Below are positions 8,628 to 19,595 of a stretch of DNA of 64,000 bases, piece by piece. The notes beneath the pieces are model-generated. The model was given only the letters and a program-made list of their open reading frames with translations. It was not told the origin of the DNA and made no database searches. Source of the DNA: Rhodoferax sp. (GTDB taxonomy: Bacteria; Pseudomonadota; Gammaproteobacteria; Burkholderiales; Burkholderiaceae_C); assembly GCA_029866205.1 (NCBI GenBank), contig JARWZT010000011.1, positions 271,737-335,736 on the forward strand, given 5' to 3'. Both the position numbers and the translations under genes were made by a program. How positions within the stretch are numbered: the stretch's first letter is position 1; each line of letters begins with the position of its first letter.

Positions 8628-10763
8628 ATGGTTGAAATCGAACTCGACGGCAAAAAAGTAGAGATTGTGGAAGGCAGCATGGTCATGCATGCCGCCGAGA
8701 AAGCCGGAACCTACATCCCGCACTTTTGCTACCACAAGAAACTCAGCATTGCCGCCAATTGCCGCATGTGTCTGGTCGACATTGAAAAAGCGCCCAAACC
8801 CATGCCCGCCTGCGCCACGCCCGTGACGCAGGGCATGGTGGTGCGTACCAAAACCGACAAGGCGATCAAGGCCCAGCAGTCGGTGATGGAGTTTTTGCTG
8901 ATCAACCACCCCCTCGACTGCCCCATTTGTGACCAGGGCGGTGAATGCCAGTTGCAGGATTTGGCGGTGGGTTACGGCGCATCCAATTCGCGTTATGCGG
9001 AAGAAAAGCGCGTGGTTGCCGTCAAGGACGTGGGTCCGCTGATCAGCATGCAGGAGATGAGCCGTTGCATCCATTGCACCCGCTGTGTCCGCTTTGGCCA
9101 AGAGGTGGCGGGTGTCATGGAGTTGGGCATGTCCAACCGGGGCGAGCATTCCGAAATTGAAACCTTTTTGGGCCAAACGATCGACTCCGAGCTCTCGGGC
9201 AACATGATCGATATTTGCCCCGTGGGTGCGCTCACCAGCAAGCCCTTCCGCTACAGCGCCCGTACTTGGGAGTTGTCGCGCCGCAAGTCGATCAGCCCGC
9301 ATGACTCCACCGGCGCCAATCTGATTGTTCAGGTCAAAAACCAGCAAGTTCTGCGCGTGGTGCCGCTCGAAAATGAAGCCGTGAACGAATGCTGGATCGC
9401 CGACCGCGACCGTTTTTCCTACGAAGCGTTGAATTCGCCCGAGCGTCTGACGTCGCCCATGATCAAACATGGCGGTAAATGGACGAATGTCGATTGGCAA
9501 ACGGCACTTGAGTACGTGGCTAACGGACTCAAGCAAATCAAGAGCAACCATGGCGCATCGTCGCTTGGCGCTTTGCTGAGCCCGCACAGCACCCTGGAGG
9601 AACTGCACCTTGCGGCCCACCTGATGCGTGGCATGGGCAGCGAAAACATCGATTACCGACTGCGCAATGCGGATTTCACGCGCACGGATGGAGTGCGTTA
9701 TCTGGGGGCTCCCATCGCGTCCCTGACCACCTTGCAACGTCTGCTGGTGGTGGGCTCGAACCTGCGCAAAGACCATCCGCTGTTCGCACAACGGATTCGC
9801 CAAGCAGCCAAAGCGGGTGGTGCAGTGCACGTGTTGGGTGCGGGTGCCAATGACTGGGCGATGGCCCTCAAGCAAGAAATTCAGGCCGCTCCTGCAGATT
9901 GGTTAGTGCAATTGCAAGGCATTGCGTCTGCGGTTGCCGAACTGGCGCAAGTGGCATCGCCGTATGCGGCATTGGCCTCAGCCCAAGCCCAGACAATTGC
10001 CAAGTCCCTGGTGGGCGGTGAACGCAAAGCGATATTGCTCGGAAATGCTGCCGCGCACCATGGTCAGGCCACGGCGCTGCTGGCAGTCGCCAACTGGATC
10101 GCCCAGCACACGGGCGCGTCCGTAGGGACGCTGACCGAAGCCGCCAACACCGTAGGCGCACAGTTTGTTCATGCCCTGCCTGGCGTGACCGGTCTGCATG
10201 CGGGCCAGATGTTGGGTGGCGCGCTCAAAGCCGTTTTGTTGCTCAATACCGAACCCGAATTCGACAGCGCTGGTGGCGCCGCCGCGGTAGCCACCTTGGC
10301 GAAAGCGGAAATGGTGGTCAGCCTCAGCCCGTTCAAGGCCAATATGGATTGCGCCGATGTACTTTTGCCGATCGCACCGTTCAGCGAAACATCGGGCACC
10401 TTTGTGAATGCTGAAGGCCGCGTCCAAAGCTTTCATGCCGTGGTCAAGCCGCAAGGCGAGGCGCGTCCCGCTTGGAAGGTTCTGCGCGTGCTGGGTAACA
10501 TGATGAAGGTTGAAGGTTTTGACCATGAGTCCTCGCAAGACGTCCTCAAGGCGGTTTTTGCTGGTCCCGCGCCCGAATTTCTGCCGGCTGCGCGCTTGAC
10601 CAATGCGTGCAGCGCTCCCTTCACCGGTGCGTTTGACGGTGCGGAGCCTTGCGTGGCGCCGATTTACCAGCTCGATTCACTGGTGCGCCGCGCCAGCAGC
10701 CTGCAAATGACGTCAGACGCGCGCGTTGCGCCCGTGGCGGCAAGCGAAGGAGCCTTGGCATGA
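8628..10763 (+). CDS. nuoG: NADH-quinone oxidoreductase subunit G
   Basis: NuoG is the largest peripheral-arm subunit. It carries [2Fe-2S] N1b and the [4Fe-4S] clusters N4 and N5 in its N-terminal 220 residues, followed by a molybdopterin-oxidoreductase-like domain that has lost its cofactor role. Visible motifs are [34 protein letters not shown] (His-containing N5 site) and [12 protein letters not shown]. The ATG at 8628 ([10 protein letters not shown]) gives 711 aa; an upstream reading would overlap nuoF by 250 nt in another frame. Its stop overlaps nuoH as ATGA. Confidence 0.96.
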   Translation: MVEIELDGKKVEIVEGSMVMHAAEKAGTYIPHFCYHKKLSIAANCRMCLVDIEKAPKPMPACATPVTQGMVVRTKTDKAIKAQQSVMEFLLINHPLDCPICDQGGECQLQDLAVGYGASNSRYAEEKRVVAVKDVGPLISMQEMSRCIHCTRCVRFGQEVAGVMELGMSNRGEHSEIETFLGQTIDSELSGNMIDICPVGALTSKPFRYSARTWELSRRKSISPHDSTGANLIVQVKNQQVLRVVPLENEAVNECWIADRDRFSYEALNSPERLTSPMIKHGGKWTNVDWQTALEYVANGLKQIKSNHGASSLGALLSPHSTLEELHLAAHLMRGMGSENIDYRLRNADFTRTDGVRYLGAPIASLTTLQRLLVVGSNLRKDHPLFAQRIRQAAKAGGAVHVLGAGANDWAMALKQEIQAAPADWLVQLQGIASAVAELAQVASPYAALASAQAQTIAKSLVGGERKAILLGNAAAHHGQATALLAVANWIAQHTGASVGTLTEAANTVGAQFVHALPGVTGLHAGQMLGGALKAVLLLNTEPEFDSAGGAAAVATLAKAEMVVSLSPFKANMDCADVLLPIAPFSETSGTFVNAEGRVQSFHAVVKPQGEARPAWKVLRVLGNMMKVEGFDHESSQDVLKAVFAGPAPEFLPAARLTNACSAPFTGAFDGAEPCVAPIYQLDSLVRRASSLQMTSDARVAPVAASEGALA

Positions 10764-11836
10764 TCGACGCGATTTATAACGCCGGACTGCATCTGTCTGC
10801 TGCTGCCTGGTGGACTGTGGTTGCTTGGCCGGTGATCTGGACGCTGCTCAAGATCGTGGTCGTCGTGCTCCCGCTCATGGGGGCAGTCGCTTACCTCACA
10901 CTGTGGGAGCGCAAGTTCCTCGGTTGGATGCAAGTGCGCCTGGGTCCCAATCGCGTGGGCCCCTGGGGCTTGTTGCAACCCATCGCTGATGCGCTGAAGC
11001 TGCTGACCAAAGAGATCCTGGTGCCCGCTGCCGCCAACAAAGGCCTGTTCTTTATCGGTCCGGTGTTGACCATCATGCCGGCCTTGGCCGCATGGGCCGT
11101 GATCCCGTTTGGCCCCGATGTGGTGCTGGCGGACGTCAACGCGGGCTTGTTGTTTGTCATGGCGATTACGTCGATGGAAGTCTACGGCGTGGTCATCGCT
11201 GGCTGGGCGTCCAACTCCAAGTACGCTTTTCTGGGTGCCTTGCGCGCGTCGGCTCAAATGGTGAGCTACGAGATCGCCATGGGCTTTTGCCTGGTCATCG
11301 TGCTGATGATCACCGGCAGCATGAACATGACCGACATCGTCATGGCACAGGCCAAAGGGACGTTCGCGTCGCAGGGCTTGGGCGTGTTGTCCTGGAACTG
11401 GTTGCCGCTGTTGCCGATTTTTGTGGTCTATGTGATCTCCGGCATGGCAGAAACCAACCGCCACCCCTTTGACGTGGTGGAAGGTGAGGCGGAGATTGTG
11501 GCTGGCCACATGGTGGAGTACTCCGGCATGTCTTACGCCATGTTCTACCTGGCCGAATACGCCAATATGTGGCTGGTGTCGATTTTGGCGGCCATCATGT
11601 TCCTGGGTGGCTGGCTCTCGCCTCTGGCAGCGCTTGACTGGATCCCTGGCGGTATCTGGCTGGGCATTAAGACCTGCGCGGTGGTGAGCTTTTTCATCTG
11701 GGTGCGCGCCACCTTCCCGCGTTTTCGCTACGACCAGATCATGCGTCTGGGCTGGAAAGTGTTTATTCCGGTCACCTTGGTGTGGCTTGTGGTTGTTGGG
11801 CTCTGGATGCAGACGCCTTTGAGTATCTGGAAGTAA
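10760..11836 (+). CDS. nuoH: NADH-quinone oxidoreductase subunit H
   Basis: NuoH (ND1) forms the membrane part of the quinone chamber. The 358-aa protein has eight or so transmembrane helices. It contains the conserved [21 protein letters not shown] loop after TM1 and the [20 protein letters not shown] motif (residues about 230-250), whose acidic residues link quinone reduction to proton pumping. The ATG at 10760 overlaps the nuoG stop; the longer reading is the nuoG tail in another frame. Confidence 0.97.
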   Translation: MIDAIYNAGLHLSAAAWWTVVAWPVIWTLLKIVVVVLPLMGAVAYLTLWERKFLGWMQVRLGPNRVGPWGLLQPIADALKLLTKEILVPAAANKGLFFIGPVLTIMPALAAWAVIPFGPDVVLADVNAGLLFVMAITSMEVYGVVIAGWASNSKYAFLGALRASAQMVSYEIAMGFCLVIVLMITGSMNMTDIVMAQAKGTFASQGLGVLSWNWLPLLPIFVVYVISGMAETNRHPFDVVEGEAEIVAGHMVEYSGMSYAMFYLAEYANMWLVSILAAIMFLGGWLSPLAALDWIPGGIWLGIKTCAVVSFFIWVRATFPRFRYDQIMRLGWKVFIPVTLVWLVVVGLWMQTPLSIWK

Positions 11837-11845
11837 GAGACGCAC

Positions 11846-12367
11846 ATGGCTTCAAAAAATCTGGCCTACAAGCCGGCGCCCTTTTCACTGCGCGATTTTC
11901 TCTACAGCTTCTTGCTGGTGGAGCTGCTCAAGGGCCTGGCCCTGACGATGCGGTACGCGTTTCGCAAAAAAGTGACGGTGCAGTTTCCTGAGGAAAAAAC
12001 GCCTCTATCGCCGCGTTTCCGAGGTCTGCACGCGCTTCGCCGTTATGAAAACGGGGAAGAGCGCTGTATTGCCTGCAAGCTGTGCGAGGCCGTGTGCCCA
12101 GCCATGGCGATCACTATTGAGTCGGATGTGCGTGACGACGGCTCGCGTCGTACAACGCGCTATGACATCGACCTGACCAAGTGTATTTTTTGCGGTTTTT
12201 GTGAAGAAAGCTGTCCGGTGGACTCAATCGTGGAGACCCATATTCTGGAATACCACGGTGAAAAGCGGGGCGACTTGTATTTCACCAAAGACATGCTGCT
12301 GGCCGTGGGCGACCGGTATGAGACCGAAATCGCGGCAGCCAAGCAGGCGGACGCCAAGTACCGTTAA
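11846..12367 (+). CDS. nuoI: NADH-quinone oxidoreductase subunit I (ferredoxin-like)
   Basis: NuoI (TYKY) carries [4Fe-4S] clusters N6a and N6b between NuoG and NuoB. Ligands are Cys74, Cys77, Cys80 and Cys84 ([12 protein letters not shown]), and Cys113, Cys116, Cys119 and Cys123 ([12 protein letters not shown]). The 173-aa protein has the amphipathic N-terminal helix that packs on the membrane. It begins 9 nt after nuoH. Confidence 0.97.
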   Translation: MASKNLAYKPAPFSLRDFLYSFLLVELLKGLALTMRYAFRKKVTVQFPEEKTPLSPRFRGLHALRRYENGEERCIACKLCEAVCPAMAITIESDVRDDGSRRTTRYDIDLTKCIFCGFCEESCPVDSIVETHILEYHGEKRGDLYFTKDMLLAVGDRYETEIAAAKQADAKYR

Positions 12368-12391
12368 TCGGTTGCACGAAAGTTTTTGAAT

Positions 12392-13042
12392 ATGAGTGTC
12401 ACAACCGGTCTCTTCTACGTCTTTTCTGCGGTCCTGCTATTTGCGGCCTTCAGGGTGATTACCGCCCGCAATCCGGTGCATGCAGCGCTGTTTCTCGTAC
12501 TGACTTTCTTCCAGGCCGCCATGGTGTGGATGCTGCTCAAAGCGGAGTTTTTGTCGATTACGCTGGTGCTGGTCTACGTCGGTGCGGTGATGGTGCTGTT
12601 TCTGTTCGTAGTGATGATGATGGACATTAACGTCGAGAATCTGCGGGTCGGTTTTTGGAACCATTTCCCATTGGCTGCGGCCGTGGGCGTGATCATTGCC
12701 CTCGAAATGGCCGCCGTGCTGATGGGCGGTTTTCGGGTGGTTGATGATCCGCTGGCCGTGGCCGACGTGCCGGGTGGTCTGTCCAACACCCAGCAGCTGG
12801 GCAAACTGATTTATACCCAATACCTGTATCCGCTGGAAATTGCGGCCGCGATTCTGCTGGTGGCCATGATTGCAGCCATCGCCCTGACGCTGCGTGCCCG
12901 CAAGGACAGCAAATATGTGAGCCCTGGCGACCAGGTGCGCGTCAAAGCGGCGGATCGCATGACGGTTGTGAAGATGTCGGCCAGCCAGGTCGCGCCGGCA
13001 CCGGTTATTGAAGATGCCGAAAAGTCGGAGAAACAAGCATGA
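12392..13042 (+). CDS. nuoJ: NADH-quinone oxidoreductase subunit J
   Basis: NuoJ (ND6) is a five-helix membrane-arm subunit. The 216-aa protein contains the conserved [18 protein letters not shown] segment, the pi-bulge helix TM3, near residues 60-78, and a family-typical [17 protein letters not shown] motif near the N-terminus. The ATG at 12392 was chosen over a TTG two codons upstream. The C-terminal tail of about 45 residues after the last helix is polar and variable, as in other betaproteobacteria. Its stop overlaps nuoK (ATGA). Confidence 0.95.
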   Translation: MSVTTGLFYVFSAVLLFAAFRVITARNPVHAALFLVLTFFQAAMVWMLLKAEFLSITLVLVYVGAVMVLFLFVVMMMDINVENLRVGFWNHFPLAAAVGVIIALEMAAVLMGGFRVVDDPLAVADVPGGLSNTQQLGKLIYTQYLYPLEIAAAILLVAMIAAIALTLRARKDSKYVSPGDQVRVKAADRMTVVKMSASQVAPAPVIEDAEKSEKQA

Positions 13043-13347
13043 CCTTGACCCTTGGACACTTTCTTTCCCTAGGCGCCATGCTGTTTGCGCTTTCGGTGGT
13101 GGGTATTTTCTTGAACCGGCGCAATCTGATTGTGTTGCTGATGGCTATTGAGCTGATGCTGCTGGCGGTGAATACCAATTTTGTCGCCTTTTCCCACTAT
13201 CTGAACGACATGCACGGCCAGGTCTTTGTGTTTTTCATCCTGACGGTGGCCGCCGCCGAATCGGCCATTGGCTTGGCGATTCTGGTTCTGTTGTTCCGAA
13301 GCAAGTCCAGCATCAGCGTGGACGAACTCAATACGCTCAAGGGTTAA
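13039..13347 (+). CDS. nuoK: NADH-quinone oxidoreductase subunit K
   Basis: NuoK (ND4L) is a three-helix membrane subunit with two buried glutamates that belong to the proton channel. The 102-aa protein shows the family motifs [21 protein letters not shown] (first Glu) and [18 protein letters not shown] (second Glu). The length is exactly typical. It is coupled to nuoJ by a 4-nt overlap and ends 7 nt before nuoL. Confidence 0.97.
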   Translation: MTLTLGHFLSLGAMLFALSVVGIFLNRRNLIVLLMAIELMLLAVNTNFVAFSHYLNDMHGQVFVFFILTVAAAESAIGLAILVLLFRSKSSISVDELNTLKG

Positions 13348-13354
13348 AAAGAAG

Positions 13355-15379
13355 ATGAGTCAAACCCTCAGTGCAGCCACGCTGCTTGTCGTCCCCATGG
13401 CGCCCCTGGTGGGTGCCGTGCTGGCCGGTGTTTTTGGCACCCAGTTCGGTGGCAACTGGATCGGCCGCAAGGTTTCCCATTCCCTCACGATTGGCGGCGT
13501 GTTGTTGGCCTTTGTACTCTCTGCCCTGACGCTTCAAAGCGTGGTGCAAGATGGCGCACGCCTGAATGAGACGCTCTACACCTGGATGGTGGTGGGCGGA
13601 CTCAAGATGGAAATCGGCTTCATGGTCGATGGTCTGACCGCCATGATGATGTGCGTAGTGACCTTTGTCTCACTCATGGTCCACCTGTACACCATTGGAT
13701 ACATGGACGAAGACGAGGGCTACAACCGCTTTTTTGCCTACATTTCGCTGTTCACCTTTGCCATGCTGATGTTGGTGATGAGCAACAACCTGTTGCAGTT
13801 GTTCTTCGGTTGGGAGGCCGTGGGCTTGGTTTCTTACCTCCTGATTGGTTTTTGGTTCAACAAACCCAGCGCGATTTTTGCCAATATGAAGGCCTTTCTG
13901 GTCAACCGGGTGGGCGACTTTGGCTTCATTTTGGGCATTGGCCTGTTGGCCGCCTACACCGGCACGCTGAACTACACTGAGGTGTTTGGCAAGGCCGCTG
14001 GCCTGACGGCGCTGACCTTGCCCGGCACCGACTGGATGTTGGTTACCGTGATTTGTATTTGCCTGTTCATCGGCGCGATGGGCAAGTCTGCCCAGTTTCC
14101 GCTGCATGTCTGGCTGCCCGACTCCATGGAAGGTCCGACTCCGATCTCCGCGCTGATCCACGCGGCCACCATGGTCACTGCCGGTATTTTTATGGTGGCG
14201 CGCATGTCGCCGCTGTTTGAGTTGTCCGACGCAGCGCTGAACTTTATTTTGGTGATCGGTGCGATTACGGCCTTGTTCATGGGCTTTCTGGGGATCATCC
14301 AGAACGATATCAAGCGCGTAGTGGCGTATTCGACCTTGTCCCAGTTGGGCTACATGACAGTGGCACTGGGTGCATCCGCCTACTCGGTGGCAGTTTTCCA
14401 CCTGATGACCCACGCATTTTTCAAGGCGCTGCTGTTCTTGGGTGCCGGTTCGGTGATCATGGGCATGCACCACAACCAGGACATCCGCTGGATGGGGGCT
14501 GTGCGCAAGTACATGCCCATTACCTGGATCACTTCGCTGCTGGGTTCGCTGGCGCTGATCGGCACGCCCTTGTTCTCAGGCTTTTATTCCAAGGACAGCA
14601 TCATTGAAGCGGTGGCTGAGAGCCATTTGCCCGCCGCGGGATTTGCACACTTTGCGGTATTGGCCGGTGTGTTTGTCACAGCCTTTTATTCGTTCCGGAT
14701 GTACTTTTTGGTATTTCATGGCAAAGAGCGCTTTGACCAGAACCCGGACGCGCACCATGACGCACATGATGCGCATGGTCACCACGAACCATCCCACGCG
14801 CCGCACGAATCGCCCTGGGTGGTATGGGTCCCGCTGGTGCTGCTGGCCATTCCCTCAGTGGCGATCGGTTTCATGACCATTGAGCCCATGCTGTTTGGCG
14901 AGTTCTTCAAGGATGCTATTTTTGTGAACGCGGACAAGCACCCGGTAATGCAGGAGCTGGGACACGCCTTCCACGGCCCGGTGGCGATGGCAGTGCACGC
15001 ATTGACCTCTGCGCCTTTCTGGCTCGCTTTGGGTGGCGTGGTTACGGCCTGGTACATGTATTTGGTTAATCCGGCAGTACCAGCGGCCTTGGCGCGCATT
15101 CTGCGTCCGTTGGTGCTGGTGCTGGAGAACAAATATTTCCTGGACTGGATCAACGAGAACATCCTTGCGCGAGGCGCGCGGCTTCTGGGGACCGGCCTCT
15201 GGAAAGGCGGCGACCGCATGCTGATCGACGGACTGTTGGTCAATGGCTCCTGGAAGCTCATCGGCTGGATTTCCGGACGCGTGCGCCAACTGCAGTCGGG
15301 CTACCTGTACCACTACGCGTTGGCCATGATTCTGGGCATTTTTGTGCTCATGACGTATTTCGTTTGGCTCAATAAGTAA
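13355..15379 (+). CDS. nuoL: NADH-quinone oxidoreductase subunit L
   Basis: NuoL (ND5) is the distal antiporter-like proton-pumping subunit with a long lateral helix. The 674-aa protein has about 16 membrane segments. It shows the Mrp-antiporter core NNLLQLFFGWEAVGLVSYLLIGFW, the LPDSMEGPTPISALIHAATMVTAG motif with conserved residues of the channel, and a His-rich loop near residues 465-490 (HHDAHDAHGHHEPSHAPHE). The ATG at 13355 (MSQTLSAATL) is chosen because the longer reading overlaps nuoK. Confidence 0.97.
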   Translation: MSQTLSAATLLVVPMAPLVGAVLAGVFGTQFGGNWIGRKVSHSLTIGGVLLAFVLSALTLQSVVQDGARLNETLYTWMVVGGLKMEIGFMVDGLTAMMMCVVTFVSLMVHLYTIGYMDEDEGYNRFFAYISLFTFAMLMLVMSNNLLQLFFGWEAVGLVSYLLIGFWFNKPSAIFANMKAFLVNRVGDFGFILGIGLLAAYTGTLNYTEVFGKAAGLTALTLPGTDWMLVTVICICLFIGAMGKSAQFPLHVWLPDSMEGPTPISALIHAATMVTAGIFMVARMSPLFELSDAALNFILVIGAITALFMGFLGIIQNDIKRVVAYSTLSQLGYMTVALGASAYSVAVFHLMTHAFFKALLFLGAGSVIMGMHHNQDIRWMGAVRKYMPITWITSLLGSLALIGTPLFSGFYSKDSIIEAVAESHLPAAGFAHFAVLAGVFVTAFYSFRMYFLVFHGKERFDQNPDAHHDAHDAHGHHEPSHAPHESPWVVWVPLVLLAIPSVAIGFMTIEPMLFGEFFKDAIFVNADKHPVMQELGHAFHGPVAMAVHALTSAPFWLALGGVVTAWYMYLVNPAVPAALARILRPLVLVLENKYFLDWINENILARGARLLGTGLWKGGDRMLIDGLLVNGSWKLIGWISGRVRQLQSGYLYHYALAMILGIFVLMTYFVWLNK

Positions 15380-15391
15380 GGAATAAGAAAA

Positions 15392-16867
15392 ATGGGATTG
15401 TTGAGCCTTGCTATTTGGATGCCGATTGCCTTTGGCGTCGTCTTGCTCGCCTTGGGGCGCGACGAACAGGCCACGGCGGTTCGCTGGGTGGCCCTGATCG
15501 GTGCGGTTGCCAGCTTTTTGGTGACCTTGCCGCTGTATGCCGGCTTCCAGGTCGGTACCGCCGAAATGCAGTTTGTCGAGAACGCGTCGTGGATCCAGCG
15601 CTTCAACGTCAACTACCACCTGGGTGTGGACGGCATTTCCTTTTGGTTTGTGCTGCTGACGGCGTTTATCAACGTAGTGGTCGTGATCGCGGGATGGGAA
15701 GTCATCACCCGCAAGGTCAACCAGTACATGGCCGCCTTTCTGATTTTGTCGGGCCTGATGATTGGCGTCTTCAGCGCACTTGACGGGTTGCTCTTTTATG
15801 TGTTTTTTGAGGCCACGCTTATTCCGATGTACCTGATCATCGGGATCTGGGGCGGCCCGAACAAAATCTACGCGGCATTCAAGTTTTTTCTGTACACCTT
15901 GCTGGGCTCGCTCCTCACGCTGGTGGCCCTGATTTACCTTTACATCCAGTCCGGTGGTAGCTTTGATATTGCCGCTTGGCACGCGCTGCCCCTGAGCAGG
16001 GGCGAGCAAACAGGTTTGTTCTTCGCGTTTTTTGCCGCCTTTGCCGTCAAGGTCCCGATGTGGCCGGTGCACACCTGGTTGCCCGACGTGCACGTGGAAG
16101 CCCCCACGGGCGGCTCCGCGGTGTTGGCGGCGATCATGCTCAAGCTGGGTGCCTATGGTTTTCTGCGGTTTTCGCTGCCCATTGCGCCTGACGCTGCGCA
16201 CGAGTGGGCTTGGCTGATGATTGCGCTGTCCCTGATTGCGGTGGTCTACGTCGGTTTGGTGGCGCTGGTGCAGCAGGATATGAAAAAGCTGGTTGCTTAT
16301 TCCTCCGTGGCGCACATGGGTTTTGTTACCCTGGGATTTTTTATCTTCATTGACTTGGGCGTGTCAGGTGGTGTGGTGCAGATGATTGCCCATGGCTTTG
16401 TCTCTGCGGCCATGTTCTTGTCGATTGGTGTGCTGTACGACCGGGTTCACTCGCGTGAAATCTCGAGCTATGGCGGCGTGGTCAACACCATGCCCAAGTT
16501 TGCGGCCTTTTCGCTCTTTTTTGCCATGGCCAATTGCGGCCTGCCGGGCACAGCGGGCTTTGTCGGCGAGTGGATGGTGATTCTGGCTGCCGTGAAATAC
16601 AACTTCTGGATCGGCTTTGCGGCTGCCAGTGCGCTGATTTTCGGCGCCGCCTACACGCTGTGGATGTTCAAGCGCGTGTACCTGGGCCCGGTGGCCAACG
16701 ACCATGTCAAAGAACTCTCCGATATCAATGCCCGCGAGTTTCTGATGTTGGCCCTGTTGGCCGTCGCCGTGCTCTACATGGGTGTGAATCCCAAACCTTT
16801 CACGGATGTGATGGACGCATCGGTGGCCGAATTGCTGAGGCACGTCGCGGTGTCCAAGCTGAATTAA
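15392..16867 (+). CDS. nuoM: NADH-quinone oxidoreductase subunit M
   Basis: NuoM (ND4) is the second antiporter-like subunit. The 491-aa protein has 14 predicted helices. It carries the YVFFEATLIPMYLIIGIWGG motif with the essential Glu on TM5, and VHTWLPDVHVEAPTGGSAVLAA near residue 230. It starts 12 nt after nuoL and ends 25 nt before nuoN. Full length for the family. Confidence 0.97.
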   Translation: MGLLSLAIWMPIAFGVVLLALGRDEQATAVRWVALIGAVASFLVTLPLYAGFQVGTAEMQFVENASWIQRFNVNYHLGVDGISFWFVLLTAFINVVVVIAGWEVITRKVNQYMAAFLILSGLMIGVFSALDGLLFYVFFEATLIPMYLIIGIWGGPNKIYAAFKFFLYTLLGSLLTLVALIYLYIQSGGSFDIAAWHALPLSRGEQTGLFFAFFAAFAVKVPMWPVHTWLPDVHVEAPTGGSAVLAAIMLKLGAYGFLRFSLPIAPDAAHEWAWLMIALSLIAVVYVGLVALVQQDMKKLVAYSSVAHMGFVTLGFFIFIDLGVSGGVVQMIAHGFVSAAMFLSIGVLYDRVHSREISSYGGVVNTMPKFAAFSLFFAMANCGLPGTAGFVGEWMVILAAVKYNFWIGFAAASALIFGAAYTLWMFKRVYLGPVANDHVKELSDINAREFLMLALLAVAVLYMGVNPKPFTDVMDASVAELLRHVAVSKLN

Positions 16868-16892
16868 TCCCTGCCGACTTGAGAAACGAAAA

Positions 16893-18380
16893 ATGATAGA
16901 CCAGATCAGTTGGATTGCGGTTTTTCCTGAGGTACTGCTGTTGGTAATGGCCTGTGTGATTGCCTTGGTGGATTTGCGTCCCCAGGGGCCGCTGCGCAGC
17001 CTGACCTTCACTTTCACCATGGCGACACTTGCGGTAGTCGCGGCATTGGAAGGCTTTTACGCCAGTACCGGCCTCACGTTGTACGGTTTTGGCAACATGG
17101 TGGTGGCGGACACGATGGCCGGTTGGCTCAAATGTTTTGCCACTGTGGCCGTGATGGTCACGCTGGTCTACGGACGTCCGTATTCGGCGACCCGTGACAT
17201 GCTGCGCGGCGGCGAGTTGTTCACTCTGGGCCTGTTCGCGCTCTTGGGCATGTTCATCATGATCTCGGGCAACAACTTCCTGGTCATTTACATGGGCCTG
17301 GAATTGCTCACGCTTTCGAGCTATGCGCTGGTCGCCTTGCGGCGTGACCATGCGGGTGCCGTAGAAGCTGCGATGAAGTACTTTGTCCTCGGTGCCATGG
17401 CCTCTGGCTTCTTGCTTTACGGCATGTCCATGATGTACGGCGCCACCGGTTCACTCGATATCAACGCTGTTTTCAAGGCGATTGTTTCGGGCCAGGTGCG
17501 CCACCAGGTGTTGGTGTTTGGCTTGGTCTTCGTGGTTGCCGGTCTGGCTTTCAAGCTGGGTGTGGTTCCATTTCATATGTGGATTCCTGACGTGTACCAG
17601 GGCGCTCCGACGGCCATTACCCTGATGATTGGCGGTGCGCCCAAACTTGCGGCCTTTGCCATCACCATGCGCCTGCTGGTAGAGGGCATGCTGCCTTTGG
17701 CCATCGATTGGCAACAAATGCTGATGGTGTTGGCGATTGGATCTTTGTTCTTGGGCAATATGGCGGCGATTGCGCAAACCAACCTCAAGCGCATGCTTGC
17801 TTTTTCCACCATTTCGCAAATGGGTTTTGTACTGATTGGACTGATGTCGGGCGTGGTCAATGGCAACACCATTTCGGCCGCCAACGCCTACAGCTCGGCC
17901 ATGTTTTACGTCATCACCTATGTCATGACCACACTTGCCGCGTTTGGCGTGATCATGCTGTTGGCACGCGAGGGCTTTGAGAGCGAGGAAATCTCTGACT
18001 TTGCTGGTCTCAACCAGCGCAGCCCTCTGTATGCGGGTGTCATGGCCGCCTGCCTGTTCTCCATGGCCGGTATTCCACCCATGGTTGGCTTTTACGCCAA
18101 GCTGTCGGTCTTGCAAGCCTTGATCGCCTCAGGCGAGACCTTGTATCTGGGTGTGGCGATCTTCGCCGTCCTGATGTCCTTGGTGGGTGCTTTTTACTAC
18201 CTGCGCGTGGTCAAGGTGATGTACTTTGATGAGCCCATCACCGTAAGTCATGTCATCGCAAGCAATGGCGTGCGCTTGGTGTTGGGCATCAATGGTGCGT
18301 TGGTGCTGGTGCTCGGGATTTTCCCCGCCGGCCTGATGGCCTTGTCCGCGCAGTCGATTCTTCAGATGCTGGGTACTTGA
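16893..18380 (+). CDS. nuoN: NADH-quinone oxidoreductase subunit N
   Basis: NuoN (ND2) is the proximal antiporter-like subunit and the last gene of the operon. The 495-aa protein has the YMGLELLTLSSYALVALRRD motif with the conserved Glu, VPFHMWIPDVYQGAPTAIT, and the KRMLAFSTISQMGFVLIG segment. All fourteen nuo genes are intact and in canonical order, so a functional NADH:quinone proton pump is expected. Confidence 0.97.
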   Translation: MIDQISWIAVFPEVLLLVMACVIALVDLRPQGPLRSLTFTFTMATLAVVAALEGFYASTGLTLYGFGNMVVADTMAGWLKCFATVAVMVTLVYGRPYSATRDMLRGGELFTLGLFALLGMFIMISGNNFLVIYMGLELLTLSSYALVALRRDHAGAVEAAMKYFVLGAMASGFLLYGMSMMYGATGSLDINAVFKAIVSGQVRHQVLVFGLVFVVAGLAFKLGVVPFHMWIPDVYQGAPTAITLMIGGAPKLAAFAITMRLLVEGMLPLAIDWQQMLMVLAIGSLFLGNMAAIAQTNLKRMLAFSTISQMGFVLIGLMSGVVNGNTISAANAYSSAMFYVITYVMTTLAAFGVIMLLAREGFESEEISDFAGLNQRSPLYAGVMAACLFSMAGIPPMVGFYAKLSVLQALIASGETLYLGVAIFAVLMSLVGAFYYLRVVKVMYFDEPITVSHVIASNGVRLVLGINGALVLVLGIFPAGLMALSAQSILQMLGT

Positions 18381-18439
18381 GCCCTGGTGCCCAGGCCCGC
18401 AAGAACTTCACGAACCTCGCCCATCTCACGAGTTTCACC

Positions 18440-19069
18440 ATGGGTGCCGATTTGCCACCCTTAGCCCCGCACCCGGCGGTGCTGTCCGATGCGCATCTGC
18501 GCGAAAACCGCCACGACAGCCAGGAGCTGTTCAAGGGCAAATTTTTGCACGCTTTCCGTGACCAGGTCGTTCTCCCCAACGGCGAGATGGCCCACCGGGA
18601 GTACGTGGTGCACCCGGGCGCCGTGATGGTCATACCCATGCAAACCCACGCCGATGGCACCGTGAGCGTGGTGTTGGAGCGACAGTTTCGCTACCCCGTG
18701 GGGCAGGTCATGGTGGAGTTTCCGGCGGGCAAGCTCGATGCTGGCGAGACCGTACTGGCCTGCGCCCAACGTGAGTTGCAAGAGGAAACCGGTTATCGCG
18801 CAAACCAATGGGCGCGGGCCGGCGTAATGCACCCCGTCATTTCCTATTCCACTGAATTCATCGAAGTCTGGTTTGCGCGTGACCTGATTGCGGGGCCCCG
18901 CGCGCTGGATGCAGGTGAGTTTTTGGATGTATTTACCGCGAGTCGACAAGAATTACTGCAATGGTGTTTTGATGGAACGGTGACCGATGCCAAAACGCTG
19001 GCGGGGGCTTTGTGGCTGCAAAACGTGCTCTCCGGTGCCTGGAAGCTCGACTGGCAGACCCTGCCGTGA
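18440..19069 (+). CDS. NUDIX hydrolase (ADP-ribose pyrophosphatase-like)
   Basis: The NUDIX box is complete: GKLDAGETVLACAQRELQEETGY, matching Gx5Ex7REUxEExGU, near residues 98-120. The fold and the preceding EFPAGK motif resemble ADP-ribose pyrophosphatases of the NudF type, which split ADP-ribose or related nucleoside diphosphate sugars with Mg2+. The ATG at 18440 gives 209 aa; a TTG overlapping the nuoN stop would add 21 non-conserved residues. It lies 59 nt after nuoN and couples to the next gene by GTGA. The substrate is an inference. Confidence 0.85.
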   Translation: MGADLPPLAPHPAVLSDAHLRENRHDSQELFKGKFLHAFRDQVVLPNGEMAHREYVVHPGAVMVIPMQTHADGTVSVVLERQFRYPVGQVMVEFPAGKLDAGETVLACAQRELQEETGYRANQWARAGVMHPVISYSTEFIEVWFARDLIAGPRALDAGEFLDVFTASRQELLQWCFDGTVTDAKTLAGALWLQNVLSGAWKLDWQTLP

Positions 19070-19527
19070 AAGTCCTGGATCTGCAATGCGCGCAAGGCCA
19101 TGCCTTTGAAGGCTGGTTCGGTTCCGAAGAAGATTTCCTTGCACAAAAGGCCCGCGCACTGGTGTGTTGCCCGCTGTGCGGTGACTCCGATGTACTTAAA
19201 AAGCTCAGTGCGCCGCGCCTGAACCTGTCGTCCAACCGCAGCATGGCCGTCCCGGAAGAGGCGTCAAGCGGACCAGTGGCGCTGGCCAAGCACCCGCTCA
19301 CCGAACCCATGGCTGCCTGGCTAGCGTTGTCGCGCAAAGTGGTGGCCAACACCACTGATGTCGGCGATCGCTTTGCCGAAGAGGCCCGCAAGATCCACTA
19401 CGGCGAGGTTCCGGAACACGCCATTCGGGGGCAGACGACCCGCGAGGAGGCCCGCGAACTGATAGACGAAGGCATTGGCGTCATTCCCCTTTTGTTGCCT
19501 GAGGGCGCCAAAGGTAGTTTGCAGTAA
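19066..19527 (+). CDS. DUF1178 family protein
   Basis: This 153-aa protein starts with a GTG (19066) that overlaps the NUDIX stop. It opens with KVLDLQCAQGHAFEGWFGS, the hallmark of DUF1178, and has a C-x2-C pair in VCCPLCGDSD near residue 40, suggesting a zinc-ribbon-like N-terminus. The C-terminal half has HYGEVPEHAIRG, also conserved in the family. The function is unknown. Its position next to a NUDIX hydrolase gene after nuo is shared by related genomes as far as I recall. Confidence 0.8.
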   Translation: MKVLDLQCAQGHAFEGWFGSEEDFLAQKARALVCCPLCGDSDVLKKLSAPRLNLSSNRSMAVPEEASSGPVALAKHPLTEPMAAWLALSRKVVANTTDVGDRFAEEARKIHYGEVPEHAIRGQTTREEARELIDEGIGVIPLLLPEGAKGSLQ

Positions 19528-19595
19528 CTCGCCCTGGGGGGCAAACCGCGCGGCCCCCCGTGCTCCGCGCTCCCGAAACCTGCCTCGTTGTCCGC

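Noticed and set aside
14855..16315. 486-codon minus-strand frame opposite nuoL-nuoM
   Set aside because: Shadow of conserved transmembrane genes; translation rich in His, Gln and Arg without domains.
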